Below, piece after piece: positions 11,112 through 23,925 of a stretch of DNA of 64,000 bases (position 1 is its first letter; each line of letters begins with the position of its first letter). This stretch comes from Bemisia tabaci (taxonomy: Eukaryota > Arthropoda > Insecta > Hemiptera > Aleyrodidae). The notes under the pieces were generated by a model. It was given only the letters and a program-made list of their open reading frames with translations. It searched no databases and was not told where the DNA came from. The stretch is taken from positions 5,022,001-5,086,000 of the forward strand of contig NC_092800.1 in the NCBI RefSeq assembly GCF_918797505.1, written 5' to 3'. Position numbers and translations under genes: made by a program.

Positions 11112-13320
11112 GCCTTAGTTACATCTCCAAAAAATTGAGGGCGCAGTTGAAACGTCAAAATAGAGACTGAAAGCAGGCAAGACAAAGTAAGTAAATATAA
11201 AATTTTTACGTGGGCTATTACCTCATATATCCATGCGTTTCAAGAATTTCTATATTGTAAAAATAATCCACTGGTCATCAAACACACAAACAAGAATTGC
11301 ACACAAGATTCAGCACGAAGTCAGGTTTTATACACCACATAAATTCATAATTCGGAGAACCGAGAGGCCAACAAGCATCGGAAAAAAACTCGAAAAACAA
11401 GGCAACCGCGAGGCGATTCAAACGGACACCCGCGAAATTCGCAACATTTCGGCGAACATCGTCCCGGCGATTATGAATTCAGAATACGTATCGGGAAATA
11501 CATGCACGGTCCGGTCTCCGGTATTTCACGTCTCCTCGTTTTTTCCCTCTGCGATACTCGGAACACCGAATTCGTAACTCATCGTCTAAATTTTTCACGA
11601 GTTATTTCACTCCCCCCTCTCCTTCAACAACAACACCAACTGGTTCCACTAATCTTCATCTCTTTTTTGTCCTCGTGAGACCACAAATCGCGAAGGTGGG
11701 ACACAAACGCGGGCAGAACAACAACTGAAAACACCGGAGGAAGGAATTAAAACCCGGTCGAAAAAGGGTACTGGGTAGCCGCCATGGGCGCCAGGGCCAA
11801 GGGTAGATTTCGGAGGCCGCGGTCTTTCGTTGTTGGGGAGGGGAGCCTATCGAAAACCCGTCGACCAACCCCGAGAGACCCTCGCGAGGGCCGGGAGGGA
11901 GGGATGATTTTTTATATATTATAAAAATGCTATTTTTTCCTCTCGATTAAAAGGACAAGGGTGGCGAGGGGGTCGATTATCGGACGGCGTTTTTTCCGCC
12001 TTTCTCTCCCTTTTTCGGTGCTCGAGGAAATTGATAAAAGCTGACGTAATCTCTCTCGACTTCGGCACACTTCAAAACGGGGCGAAGACAATTGCACCGA
12101 GAGCAGATAATTCTCATTTCGCCGCCCTTTGCTCGATGCATTTTCTCTTTTTTTTATTTCGTTTTATTTATTTTTTTTTTCTAAAAAGAAAAAACACAGA
12201 TAACAATTTATAAATTTAGATATAAAACATACAAGAGTGAACTTGAACCCAATCGTTTAGCTACGGAACATAAAGTCGGAACGGAGGGGTGGAAATCTGC
12301 GGTTTTGACACCATCTCGATTTGTTCTTGAAACCATGATTTTTCTCTTTTTTTGTAGGGGTAATGAAATGACATGAAGCGACGCTGATGTCCAAGTGAAA
12401 TTGAAGTTGTTTTTCTATTATTTACTCTCAGGAATAAAGGGTTTTTTATGTGGGGTGCCAAAGAAATTGAATAAAACGCACAAAATAAAAACCTCAAAAT
12501 GAATGAAAGTACACCACCATTTTTTTTCAATTGACCCAAATGGTCTTTTGGACATTAGGTTCTGACTTTCACAACATGTTTGACTTTTTTAAACTCCATT
12601 GAACGGATAGGTAGTGATGCATCCGTTCAAATGATCAAGCAATATGACGCCTATGATCCAATCTAATCATATTATCAAAAGTTACTTTCAAAATTCCACC
12701 TTTTGATCCCGTGAGCCAAAAGTCAAGTAAGTCAGTTTATATTGTGGAATGAAAATATTTTTGCGAAGATTACCACACAACCACCCAATCCTAACACACA
12801 CATCCAGTTATCACAGAAAATCACAATTCCTAGGCTGATAATCCTAGTGAAAGTACTCATAGGTCATACCATGAACATTCTGGGAAAAAGATATACAAAG
12901 TCACGAATCAAATGTAGCGTTCACTGAAAACTTAAAGTCATTTTTTGTTGAAAAGTGACATCAATAAGAATTCTTTTAGCACCTAGCGGCTCAGATACCA
13001 TGATGCTGCAAACAGTGCATCGGGAAGAATACAGAGCAAATGACATCATTTGTTAATTGCCCCTTTTTATAATGATAATAAATATTTTTTTAATAAACAG
13101 CTTGCAAATATATAATATGTCATTTTATAATATCATAAACCAAAAATTAAGTGTTCTTAAAACTAAAATCAATTGTTGTTTAGGGGAACCATTCACAATA
13201 CCATTTACAAATGTTCTACCATTTAAATGGCTCAGATATTACGATACCGCAAACAGCCTATCGACAAGAATGCAAAACAAATGGATTCATCTGATAATTG
13301 CCCCTCGTTATAATGACGTA
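11112..13320. other. Non-coding, with a GC-richer middle
   Basis: 11380-12120 is GC-richer. The 114-codon plus frame from 11233 has no domain. The remainder is AT-rich with a T-rich run near 12146-12180. I see no gene. Confidence 0.5.
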
Positions 13321-13577
13321 TACTGCCGTACTAAGGAAGAACACCGTATGAGCCCTCAGACGATGCCAAATTCCCTTTGATAAATTACGAACTTCCGGGA
13401 AAATTTATAAATATTTTTCTTCCGATTATGCAGAGAATTTCGTTCGTACTTTGATCTGAAACACCTGACAAATTCAAGAGAAAATGTGCGTAGCTATCTT
13501 CTAAAATAAAGATTTTCTGAGAAGAAATTTGGCAACATTCGAATGTTCATTTGTCGTTTTTCCTTAGCCTGGCAGTG
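13321..13577. mobile_element. Family A MITE, copy 4
   Basis: Starts TACTGCCGTACTAAGGAAGA and ends TTTTTCCTTAGCCTGGCAGTG. The interior matches family A. Confidence 0.8.
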
Positions 13578-13672
13578 CTCTCCGGTCACTTCGCAATGGT
13601 GTTAATGAGCTAATGGGCGGCAAGATTCGCCATAGCATCTGCCCGGAGCCTCTTAATCCGAAGAGGACTCCC

Positions 13673-13804
13673 GAATGGGCGTAATTTCTGCCAAAACAGA
13701 GCTATATGCATTATTCCATGAGCCTTGTTATGCATATATTCTTGTGGGTCTCAGGGCTCATGTCCTAATGCAGATAGTTCCGTTTGGCAGAGATACGTCC
13801 GATT
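13673..13804. mobile_element. Family E element, copy 1
   Basis: About 130 bp. The imperfect inverted ends are TGGGCGTAATTTCTGCCAAA and TTTGGCAGAGATACGTCCGA. The core has GAGCC and GGGCTCAT flanking TTATGCATATATTCTTGTGG, shared with 32713-32841 and with the tandem units at 1341-1790. Confidence 0.75.
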
Positions 13805-14995
13805 AGAGTCAATGGAACCAATAGCGAGTGACTGATTGCGGACCCCGACCCGTTCCGGATAATTGAATTTCAGCCGCCGCGCCAATGTCGCGCAGGTATT
13901 TTCAGGAGAGGCGACCGATTGCGAGTGGGAAAAAAGCGGGGGGAGGAGGGGGTGTTAATCTCAAGTGCTGATCCGGTTCGACTTTGGGCCGTGTTAGTTT
14001 TAATGAGAACTTATTTAATGGGTCTATCTGGCTATCTGCGCGGGGTATCTTGATAGGATAATTGTGTGTTGCTGTGTTAGATTTGTATGTTCCCTCTCGC
14101 TGGGAACCGAGTCGGACGGGGCACCGATTCCTATTGTGTCTGATCTTCTGCTCTTGGCTCGCTTTACGGCCACGCGGGGTATTCACTCGTCTGGCCATTG
14201 ATAGTGGACTCTTCGGCCTATTAAACGGAGGAAAGCTAAATGGGAATTCCTTCGATCTATGGGATACCCTGATGAGTGTCGGAGGATATTGACTGTAAAT
14301 TTTAAAATCGAATTTTCGCTCCGTGACATTGGGCCTGTTGCACATTTTTTTTATTGCTGTGTCGAAAGAACCAAGGATCACGATGTCTAAGGATTTTTCC
14401 GGAGTTTTGTGACTACCGGAAACCCCCAAAAAATCAACTTCAAAACGACCCGAAATTCGGATTTGCAAAACGGTTTTTTTTTCACACGGGAACGGATCCG
14501 ACGCAATCGTGGCGTTACATTGCATAATAAACCTGGTCACCCTATCGATTAAAATGTATTTTTTCATAAGGAATTAGTAGTCACTTGACGAAGAGACCAG
14601 GTTTGTCATGTACTGAGACGTCACGAGTGTGCTGGATCCGTTCTCCAGTAAAATTGACCGTTTTGAATGGGTAGGTTCCTGAAACGGCTTTTTTTTAATT
14701 TGGGAGATGATTTTTGGGGGTGATTTTTTAATAGTGCTATCGTTCTTTTCGTGAAATTTCCCATTGAAATCAGTTATCAATTTGCAAATCCACGCACCTA
14801 GCAAAGGCCTATTTCTTCAATCTATAGAATCCTCTGATTTTCGACAGATATTGACTGCAAATTTTAAAAGTGAATATTCGCTCCGCGACAATTCTATTGA
14901 TTGTACGCAAGTTGCAGTAACAAATCCATGGTAAAAATAAATGGGTGTTTTTCGTAGCGTACCTACCGCTTAAAAGGGTGAGAGTTAAAATGTCA

Positions 14996-15225
14996 TACAC
15001 GGGAAAAAAATACATTGGATCTAGAGCCTAGACTCTCTTGAAAACATTGACAAGAAAAAGGACTCTTGATTCAGTCAGATTTAAGCTTAAATCAAAAGGA
15101 AATCCGCCCAAATTAAGAGGCTTGGTTCTTGATTTAAGCTTAAATCTGATTGAATCAAGAGTATTTTTTCTTGTCGATGTTTTTAAGAGTCTGGACTCTA
15201 GATCCAATGTGTTTTCCCCAGTGTA
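14996..15225. mobile_element. Family B hairpin MITE, copy 2
   Basis: Left end ACACGGGAAAAAAATACATT; right end AATGTGTTTTCCCCAGTGTA. The arms match 10882-11111 and 45615-45849, including ACATTGACAAGAAAAAG and GATTTAAGCTTAAATC. Confidence 0.8.
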
Positions 15226-15753
15226 TTTTATTGTTATATTTGTAGAAAGAATTTCCCCTAATTAACGAAGATTCTAAATTTTGCAACCGAAACCAGTGGC
15301 GATTTAGAATGGAAAAGCACGGCGAACAGCTCGAGTCTACCTGAGTAAATTGCAAATCACGGAGGATCGCCTGCTGAATTATGGCTCGTCGGAGCAAACC
15401 GCGGCCCCACAAAAAATTCGTCCACATGCGAGAGGTCCCGCCGGGCCCGGAGCCCGTTTCGGCGGTTGCATCAAAAAATGGAGGCGAGTCAACCACGTTG
15501 CCGATTTAAGACAATTTGAAACCAAAATTGTGAAACGAAGAGACTTGTACGTGTGAAAAAGGCAACGTTGCGTCGTTCGAGAGAAGGGTGGAGCGTCGAT
15601 GATTAAAACAACGGAATTAAAATCTGCTAACGAGTTACGCACAGTTATTCACTCTTGTTGCTAGATCGGCAGGGGAAAAACACGGGTCCCTTTTAGCCTT
15701 AACAACTGAAGGGTCCGGGAAATTGAGATCGTTCCTGGTGAGACTTTTGGAAC

Positions 15754-15836
15754 AATGGAGAACTTGCGCAAAAAATTGTATTGCTTCATCTGAGAGTGCT
15801 TAGTGAGCTAAGTTCGCAGTATCTTTCAACACGAAA
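15754..15836 (+). repeat. Family G repeat, copy 2
   Basis: AATGGAGAACTTGCGC, then ATTGTATTGCTTCATCTGA, then GCAGTATCTTTCA. It aligns with 23842-23925 and, more weakly, with 245-335. Confidence 0.55.
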
Positions 15837-16909
15837 AACTCTAGAAAAATTCCCTGCCAATCTTCAAATTCCAATATCAATCCAAGATGGCCAAAAACGT
15901 ACATAAATAAGCGTTCCTCAACCGATGATGCATGAGCTAAGTCAAATACGTGCTTTACAAACGACGTGTTGTAACAATTATTGTAATGATAAATAATTCT
16001 ATATAATTCGATTTCACAGGTCGGTTGCCCTTTTGGGTTCTGGAAGGACTATATAAGTTCTAGCCTAACTTAAACTCAAAATTACCGACGTGTACACACT
16101 CTCCTTATAGAGGTGCTCTAGCTGTTCGGTTGGACTGCGTTTCGCAGAAAGGAACCAAGCCACATTAGCTATTGACAAATTTAATCGGGCAATTTAAATT
16201 TTTACATGAAAACGGTCGTCCGGATTTTTGTGCAAATTTCAATTTACCTTCTACATAATGCGAATCGCAATCTTGAAAATTTTCAAAGGAATTTACAAAT
16301 ACGTTCTCCTGTAAAAAAATAAATTGTCCAGTCAAATTTGGCAACAGCTGATGTGGCTTGGCTCCTTTTTACTAAACGCGGTCCAGTTATGCCGGCTGTG
16401 TGCTTTAAGCTCTCGAGGGTGGAGCTTTCGAGTATTTTCGGACTCAGCTTGGCTTCGTCGCTACAACATAGGGGGAAGGGGTTGAGGGGGGGGGGGGGGG
16501 GTCAAGCCTTTTGGGAAATGTTTCTGGGAGGCAAAACGCGAGGTCGTTCGGGTGCGGGAGCCGGAGCTGTAATGAAATCGTCGGCGCTTTGGTCTCGGCG
16601 GACGGACGGGCTCGTCAAGGAGCCATTTATGTGTGGTCGGCTCCGACGAGGGGCGGCCTCGTTACGTATGCAAATTCGCCATTCGTCCCCCTCGCCCCGC
16701 CATGGAGGGTGGAGGGTGGGGTGGGGTGGGCCGCAGCGGGGAAAATCACGAAAGAAATGAGCCCGAAAATCCGTCCGAATCCGGGCCAAGTACACCAGTT
16801 TTGAGTGACCGACTTTGACTTCCAGTGCGGGGGAATAAATCAGCGAGCGACGGATTTCTGGGAAGAGTCGACCTCGAACTCGGCGAGGTGGTCGTGTAAA
16901 AGCAGACCG

Positions 16910-17154
16910 TACTGCCGTGGTAAGTCAAAATGCCGTATATGCATTCAAATTTCGCCAAATTTCCTCGCAGAAAATATTACATTCAGTAAAAAGTTTTGAA
17001 TATTTTTCCTTGAAATTTTCAGATTTTTTAGATCAAATTACGAAAAAATTGTAGGAGATATATTTAAAATTTTCCTGAAAATTTGTAATTCGTCGAAGGA
17101 AATGTGTGTCCTCTTGATGGACCATACGAGGTTCTTGCTTAGCACGGCAGCGTA
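16910..17154. mobile_element. Family A MITE, copy 5 (diverged)
   Basis: Left end TACTGCCGTGGTAAGTCAAA, right end GTTCTTGCTTAGCACGGCAG. A degraded family member, shared with 50411-50654. Confidence 0.7.
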
Positions 17155-17278
17155 TAACGAACTTCCGAATATGTTTTCGTTATACCCTCTTTTTTTTCTT
17201 TATTATTTTTTGGTGAAGAGGGTTTTGGTGTGGAAAAATGGGCGATGGAATCCATAACAATTACTGTATAAAGTAAAC

Positions 17279-17560
17279 ATTCCTATTATTGCACTACCCT
17301 TTTTTCACCTTTTCTGTTTAACCTATATTCTCAATATCTCATTTTTTCTTTTTCTTGTTTTTGTTCCTTTTCCGCCCATCTTCTTCTTTCTATTTATTTT
17401 TATAATCTTCGCTCCACCTCTTACTTATCTTCTAACTCATTTGCTTTATTTCCTTCTTCTCGATGTTCAATCCTTCTACTTCTTTTTTTTTCTTACTTCA
17501 ACTTCTTATTACTGTCATACCTCTTTATTCTTCTACATTCTGTTAATTCAGCACTTGACC
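17279..17560. repeat. Polypyrimidine tract, about 280 bp
   Basis: Strongly C/T-biased plus strand like 2645-2893, and again beside a short tandem repeat (17582-17743). The phenylalanine/leucine/serine frame from 17441 is simple sequence. Confidence 0.75.
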
Positions 17561-17581
17561 CTCTTTGGAAGCATTGAGTTG

Positions 17582-17743
17582 GGTTATGTTGGGTCATACA
17601 ACTATTCGAACACTCTGGTAATGCGTGTTGTATCTTTTTGTATGAAGGCGATTCCTGATTTAGGTTATGTTGGGTCATACAAATATTCGAACACTCTGGT
17701 AATGCGTGTTGTATCTTTTTGTCTGAAGGCGATTTCTGTTTTC
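17582..17743 (+). repeat. Tandem duplication, 81-bp unit x 2
   Basis: Units start at 17582 and 17663 with GGTTATGTTGGGTCATACAA and share ATTCGAACACTCTGGTAATG. The unit is a multiple of three, so a frame of 139 codons runs through both, but that frame is otherwise simple sequence and I do not call a protein. Confidence 0.85.
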
Positions 17744-18857
17744 AAGGTGTCTCCCGGTCATTCTGACAAGCTTGCCTTCAATACCGAAAGTAGGCGTTAT
17801 GAGTGGCTCAGGAGCAGTAATAGTAGCTATCGGCAGCCTGGCCATGTTCATTCAATCTAAACCTAGAATTATGGCAAAGCTTTCCTTGGACGAAAATTTT
17901 CTGAGAGGATCATTCACATGATTTGAAGTATTATTCCTAACTGCGCATCAAAGTAAGTTTAAAAGTCAAGAAGACTATGTTCAAATGAAAAGAAATTCAT
18001 GCAAAGATAAAAAAGCAGGCAGGTGCATTAGAATGAATAATGTTCTCGGTTTTCATCCCCCAAAATTAGTAACTTTGAACAAAGAGATCCCACTTAATTA
18101 TTAACTCCGATCCCTCGACAAGTTGCAGCGGTGCAACATGGAGTCCTGGGGGAGCAGAGGGGATGCTCTCCAATTAACAATCATCCCTAGATCCCATCCG
18201 TCCTCGTCCCTTCGTGACTCATCTTGCCCCGTGGCATCAATAGCATCATGGGCTCAGAAAAATTCCTGCTCGTGTTCCCCTCCTTGTGTTGCGTGGCGAT
18301 AAGTTATTGCAATAACTTTGATGGAGTACTCTACGAGATTGAAGTGATAACCTTCTTCGATATTAATTTCTTGTAGTGATCATACTTGCATTATAAAGTT
18401 TAATCAATGAGGATCCTTTCCTTATAAAGTTTTTTTTTCAACGTCACCATTCCATTTGCTCAATAAGGTGTGTGCAATTAAAACGTAGCAAGTACCAGAT
18501 GAATTATCAGTACTATGGTCTACCTACATAAATGTTCTTTACGTGAGTAGAGTGCTTAATACGACTTTTGGGGTTGCATTTTGGGGGTCGGCTTTTTTTA
18601 AAAAAATAATTTTCAGGAAAATGTTTTTTCACACTCACTCGTTTTGAAGATAATGTTTGATTTTTTTTTTTTTTTTAAATTCTTAGGTTTCTCGTTGCAA
18701 AACATTTAGTAAAGGTGAACTCTACATCATAGCAGTGTTCGAACTTGCAACTTGTTTTTATTTCAGGGCAATTCCATAACTGTGGAAGAAATCTCGTGTT
18801 TCCTGGATCACCCGGCAATTTCACTGAAAAAAAAGAATCACAATCTCAACCATAGGT

Positions 18858-19003
18858 ACTCCTGGCTGATTTCGGTGCCAGTTACAAGAAGAGTTACACC
18901 AGACACAGGTGTGGTTGATCCCCAGCCACACTATCGGCTGACTCAACCATACCTCTGGCTGGTGTGACTACTCTCATAACTGGCGCCAAAATCAGTCAGG
19001 AGT
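18858..19003. repeat. Long hairpin, about 61-bp arms
   Basis: The arm ACTCCTGGCTGATTTCGGTG... returns as its reverse complement ending ...AAAATCAGTCAGGAGT, with about 24 bases between the arms. The loop contains CCAGCCACACTATCGGCTGA, so the fold has a secondary GC-rich tip. Duplicated at 52361-52506. Confidence 0.8.
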
Positions 19004-19143
19004 TGTTGGATACTTATAAATTATGATACTCTTTTTCCGTGTTAACATTCAGTATCCAGAAAAAACATTTTTAATAGATCCTCCTTATATTTATATTGCT
19101 TAGAAAAAACCAGGAAAATTATAATTCTGGAACAGCCTTGCCA

Positions 19144-19402
19144 TACTGCCGTGCTAAGGAAGAACGCCGTATGAACATTCGAGAGTTGCTGAGTTTCCTT
19201 GGATAAAATGTTTCATTTTGAGGAAAATTATCAATATTTTCCCTTGAAATTATCAGGCCACTTTAGATCAAATTACAAATAAAATTATCTGAAAAATTGG
19301 CGGGAAAATATTCAACAATTTTCCTGAAAATAAGTGATTTACCACAGGAAATTTGGCAACGCTTAGAGGCTCATAAGACGTTTTTCCTTGGCACGGCAGC
19401 AT
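19144..19402. mobile_element. Family A MITE, copy 6
   Basis: One of the best preserved copies: starts TACTGCCGTGCTAAGGAAGA and ends TTTTTCCTTGGCACGGCAGCA, with a CATA on each side that may be a target duplication. Confidence 0.9.
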
Positions 19403-21156
19403 AGATGAAAATAATTAAGGACCGGCAAAAAAACCTGGCAACCAATTCAATAACCCGATCGAGTAGCTAAAATTCAAGGAGAAGGAGGAATAAAAGCTGG
19501 CCGAAGGGGGCGAGAGAGACAATCCAACGGTTTTTATCCCAACATTGGCATTGTTCTTTTGTTCGACTGGAATAGTTTCCTCGCGGGCCCGTCTTTTTTT
19601 GTACTTTTACTTCTTTTTTACTCCTCGGACCTGACTCAGGAACCGGTTTCCTGAGACGCTTCCAGAGGCCCTGAGTCAGCGCTCACCGTTGTCCATCGTG
19701 ACACTAACCAATTTTAAGCTCTGCTCCTCCCTCCCGCCCACCTGATATCCTTTTTTTTCTTCTTTTTTCTTCTTCTAACGTGAAGATACCCTGTTGCGAC
19801 TACTGACATCACGGTTCGGTGGCGCAAGAAGCTGGTCCCGCCTTGTTGTCAACTGACATAAAAAATGAGTAATTCATTCTATAGGGCAAAATTTCAACGA
19901 AATTTTCGTGAAATCACGATTGGTTCCAAACCCTTCCCGGAGAGTTTTGCTTTAATAAAATGTGGATAGAAATCGAATGGGTTTGGAAGACAAAGCGCAT
20001 TGGTGCAATTTTTGCTTTTTTGAGAAATACGTGTTCGAAGTTTCAAAATTGCATTATGATCTTTAGACGTAAAGAGAGTCCAAACTGACTCTTTAAAAAT
20101 TGGAACATGGGAGCGAGTTTTGCACAGAATATGCATCTAGACTAGTTTTACTTGATATCATTAATCTATCAATTTTTTTAAAGACTGCACCTATGTGTCT
20201 TGTCCTCCAATCCCCTCAATTGAACCAAATTGGAATACCTTGTGTCACTAATCAACGAGGGTATCTCCCGACGAAATACCCAATTATTGGATGACGTCAT
20301 TTTCAACTCTTAACTCTGAGTTAGTGAACTTTCAGTAATATCAGACAGACCATGATCTCATCGACCGACACATCATGTTTCTGGAAAGTATCGCAAACTA
20401 AATGATTTTAATGATACAAGATCGTTTACCAATGTTGTCCAACGTTCAACTCGAAAACTACGAAAGATGACCCTGATCTTAAGATTAACCTCGAAAAAAG
20501 CCATGAAGATTAAGCTTTATCTGAGTTCAGATACTTCACAAAGTCAGAAATCTTCAAAGCACGTTTCTCCGTTCGCAAGAGGCTAAAGCGACGGCACAGG
20601 TGTAAATAGGCGCCAAGAATGCGCATGATCATTAAGTAGGAGGAGAGAATCTTAGCAAATGAGGGAAGAGGAACAGTTTTTTCCCAGATCCTTCATCATT
20701 AGCATAGTTTGACAAATTTGACCGACTGCCAATTTAGGATTAAGCATAAATGGTAAAATAAAAAAATGGCATTTATGTTGATGGGAAGAGAGAAGGAAAG
20801 TAGTGATACTAATTGCTGTATGTTTTTTTTTAAAGACAGGTGTCTCAGCATCAAAACAAGGGGGGAAAAAGAAAAATGACAGGATAAAAACCAAATATTC
20901 ACAAATCTACGCAAAAAAATGCTGAAGAAATTTTCGTTCTCTAAAACAGGATCTATTGAATAACTTGTTTCTCTCTTTTCCCCCTAAATTCTCTCCTCTA
21001 TTCTTTGAATTTACGTAAGTGAGGAAGAAAGCATTACACTATCATTCACGTCGAAGCAACTTTTGAGCGTTAAAAACCCGATTTTAAATAATTTACTGGA
21101 TTTTTTTTTCTATGCTATGGTGATGGGAAAAGTGGCTGATGTGTGAAGTGGCTTAA

Positions 21157-21390
21157 CGAAAAAAAATTGAATGTTGATTTAGCATTTACACTGTTAAACA
21201 AATGTGCGACAGGTATCAAATGCTGGGTTTATATTAAATAATATGTTAAGTTAACATTGCATTTGTTCATTTAACCGTGGATAGTGGTAGTTCATATAGC
21301 ATTATTTTATTATAAAATCAGCATTCGTACTTATCGCACATTTCTTTTAACCTTACAAATGATAAAGTCATGTTCAATTTTTTTCCGTGT
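21157..21390. mobile_element. Inverted-repeat element, about 235 bp
   Basis: The outer ends CGAAAAAAAATTGAATGTT and TGTTCAATTTTTTTCCGTG are complementary. Inner blocks GTTAAACAAATGTGCGACAG and TATCGCACATTTCTTTTAAC also pair. No coding capacity. The second copy is at 54666-54900. Confidence 0.6.
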
Positions 21391-23091
21391 AATTCAAACT
21401 GTGTATGTCACGCCCGGAAGACATGAAACTTAAAAAGAAAATTCCTAATGATATTCCACGTAAAAAACAAACTCAATCCCCAACAACAGCATTTCGCACA
21501 AATTTCCCTCTTTTTAAATAAATTTCGCCCCGAGTAAGGAAGGGAAAAAAGTGACTCCGTCCTCGAAAAAAGAGAAACGCGCGTATAAATAACTCGAAAG
21601 GAAAAATGCGGTGGTTTCTATCTCCGTCTCTCTTCATCTCGGCGGTCTCTCTCCGGTTTCCCGCTCTTCTTTTCAAGCCCTCATATTTAATATAAGTCAC
21701 AAATCACTAGAAAGTCCGATAGGACACGCTTCGCGAAGAAAATACCGCTACCCCATTTATTGCATATGCAAATTGGGGATGATAAAAGACTTCGCTAAGA
21801 GGGTGAACGGAATTTGTGGTCTTTGCAGCCTCTTCAAAAATGATAAAATGCTCCCGCTATTTTTCTCCTGGAAAAGCGGAGGGAGGACCCGGAGGGAAAC
21901 GCGAAAAAAAGGGGGAAAATTATATTAGATATTTTTCTTATTTTCGTCTCTTATCTCGTCCAGCTTTTGTCTGGCAGAGTGCGCTGCTCTCGCGGATTTT
22001 CGTTCGGGTCTGCCTCCTTTTTCCTCCTCTCTCGTCCCTTATCAGACTTTATTACTTTTCGACTTTCGGGTCTCCGAATCGGACTGATGAATAGGCACTC
22101 GAGGCAAGATTGATTGCCCCCAAGTTATTAAAATACGATTGCGCTCGATTAAGGGCGGCCGCTGAGTTGTGGGGGCGAGTTGCAGGGAAGCGGCACAATC
22201 TGGTCTCCGTGATATTCTCCGAGCGTATTTTATGCGGCATTGATATCTTACGCACCTGGCGTGAAATTAGCTTCTTTTTCCGATTCTCCCCTCGAGTTCT
22301 ACCGCACGTGGGTGAAAAATGTTGCATTCGATCCCCGAGTGAATCTATATGCGGAAGCATTTGGGATTTTTGTCTGTTTGCTACGGTGATAAAAAATTGC
22401 CCATGAGAATATGATATTTTTAAGTATTGAATTTCAAGTTCGTGTTACAGCAAATGACTTCCATGATGTCTTTTTATATTTAAAATTTAAAAACGCGATA
22501 TAATGTAAACTGATGTTTAGATTTACATAAATATTTCTTTTTTTAAATCTAAGTTTATTAATAAAAAAAAATTCGGACTCTTCCATTTTGCCCATATCTT
22601 GTCTTCTCTCAATTTTTTTTGTGTTCATTTTCCTCGCGAAGGAAAATATAAGGGGAAAAGTTAAGTTGTTATCATTTTTATATTAAAAATTTAAAACCGC
22701 GATATAATGTATACTGATGATTAAATTTACATAAATAATTTTTTCTTCTAAATTTAAGTTTATTAATAAAAAACTTTTAAAGTCTTTTATTTTGCCCATA
22801 CATTGTCTTCTCTCATTTCTTTCTCTGGTCATTTTCCTCGCACGTGAAAATATAAAGGGGAAAGTAAAGTCATAAGTGATTTTTCTTCTTGGATATGAAT
22901 CAGATTCAGTGTTGCTTCGTTTTCTTTTCAAAAAATAATACACCAGAAAAAATGATCTGATGCAATCAGCCTGATTCCGCTTAAAATTGGAAATATTTAC
23001 AAAATTTTTGCCTCAAAATTTAGATTGCTTTAACATTTTTATAGAATGTTACTCTCGTCAGACTATCTCCCCGGCCGATCAACGAACCGCT

Positions 23092-23252
23092 CAGTGGCGA
23101 GGCGTCAGTGATCTTTTATCGATATCTCCCTACTTTTAGGCATAGTATAGAATCGATTATTAAGGTATTCGTCGCGGAAACCATTTTTCGATTCTTTTCC
23201 ATAAGTTTAAAAGGCAGCAATCGACATATCTGAAAGCACGTCAGGCGGCGCT
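23092..23252. mobile_element. Family F element, copy 2
   Basis: Starts CAGTGGCGAGGCGTCAGTGA and carries AATCGATTATTAAGG and CTTTTCCATAAGTTTAAA. The interior order matches 27261-27420. Confidence 0.6.
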
Positions 23253-23841
23253 TGGAACGAACGAACCACAGGGCGGTAATAAAGTTGTGGGGCAGGTTCT
23301 CCGGGGGCCTGGAACTCGGCACCCTCCCGGGCACAGGTTGACGTTGACTATCAAAAACCACCTAACTCCCCTCGCGAATACACAGGCGGATACGCGGTTG
23401 CGCCCCGGGCGGGGAGCATACGACGCCGACAGTAAACGCATCATATAATTTTATTGGCGCAATAAACTGTCTCAAGCGGCGGGAGGCGGCGCGATCGGCG
23501 CTTAAGATCCGATCGACCCGTGTCAATGAAATCATCAACACGTCATTAGGGCCGCGGGCGCCGCCCCCTTTTTTGTCGAGGGCCTCGTACCCGACGCGAC
23601 GGACAGACGTTGACACTCTTGTCAACGAATTAATCGTCCGGGTAGTGGCCTCGCCCTCCAAGCCAAAGCAAACAACCGTTTAACGTCACCCTGTGACGCG
23701 GCCCTCGCTCGAGTTGGACGGATTTATGCCCACGCACCGTCTAACAGCCGATTCGTTGTCGCTCCTGAAATGGCTCCTTTACGTGGGGTTTATTGTAATC
23801 TTTAACATAACATCGTAAAAATGAATATTTTTCCGGACCAT

Positions 23842-23925
23842 GCGTGCAATGAAGAATTTGCATGCAATTTTTTATTGCTTCATCAGAAAGTGCTTAAAGA
23901 GCTGATTTCACAGTATTTTTCATAA
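23842..23925 (+). repeat. Family G repeat, copy 3
   Basis: AATGAAGAATTTGCATGCAA then TTATTGCTTCATCAGAAAGT and GCTGATTTCACAGTATTTTT. Duplicated at 57352-57432. Confidence 0.55.

Larger units (their letters stand above)
13805..16554. other. Non-coding, with an internal repeat pair
   Basis: A 221-codon minus frame (14567-13902) ends in a poly-proline run and matches no family I recognise; part of it lies over a repeat. About 14288-14330 and 14847-14893 are diverged copies of one sequence (TATTGACTG.AAATTTTAAAA then ATTCGCTCCG.GAC). The end of the region (16440-16510) has a run of about 18 G. Confidence 0.5.

Noticed and set aside
13902..14567. 221-codon minus-strand frame, the second longest in the window
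   Set aside because: No domain, ends in a poly-proline run from C-rich DNA, includes part of a diverged repeat pair, and has no convincing splice signals. The length is within chance for locally GC-rich sequence.
17441..17860. 139-codon plus frame present in both duplication copies (also 50943-51362)
   Set aside because: The first third is a translated polypyrimidine tract and the middle is the 81-bp tandem unit; persistence in both copies is explained by the recent duplication, not by selection.
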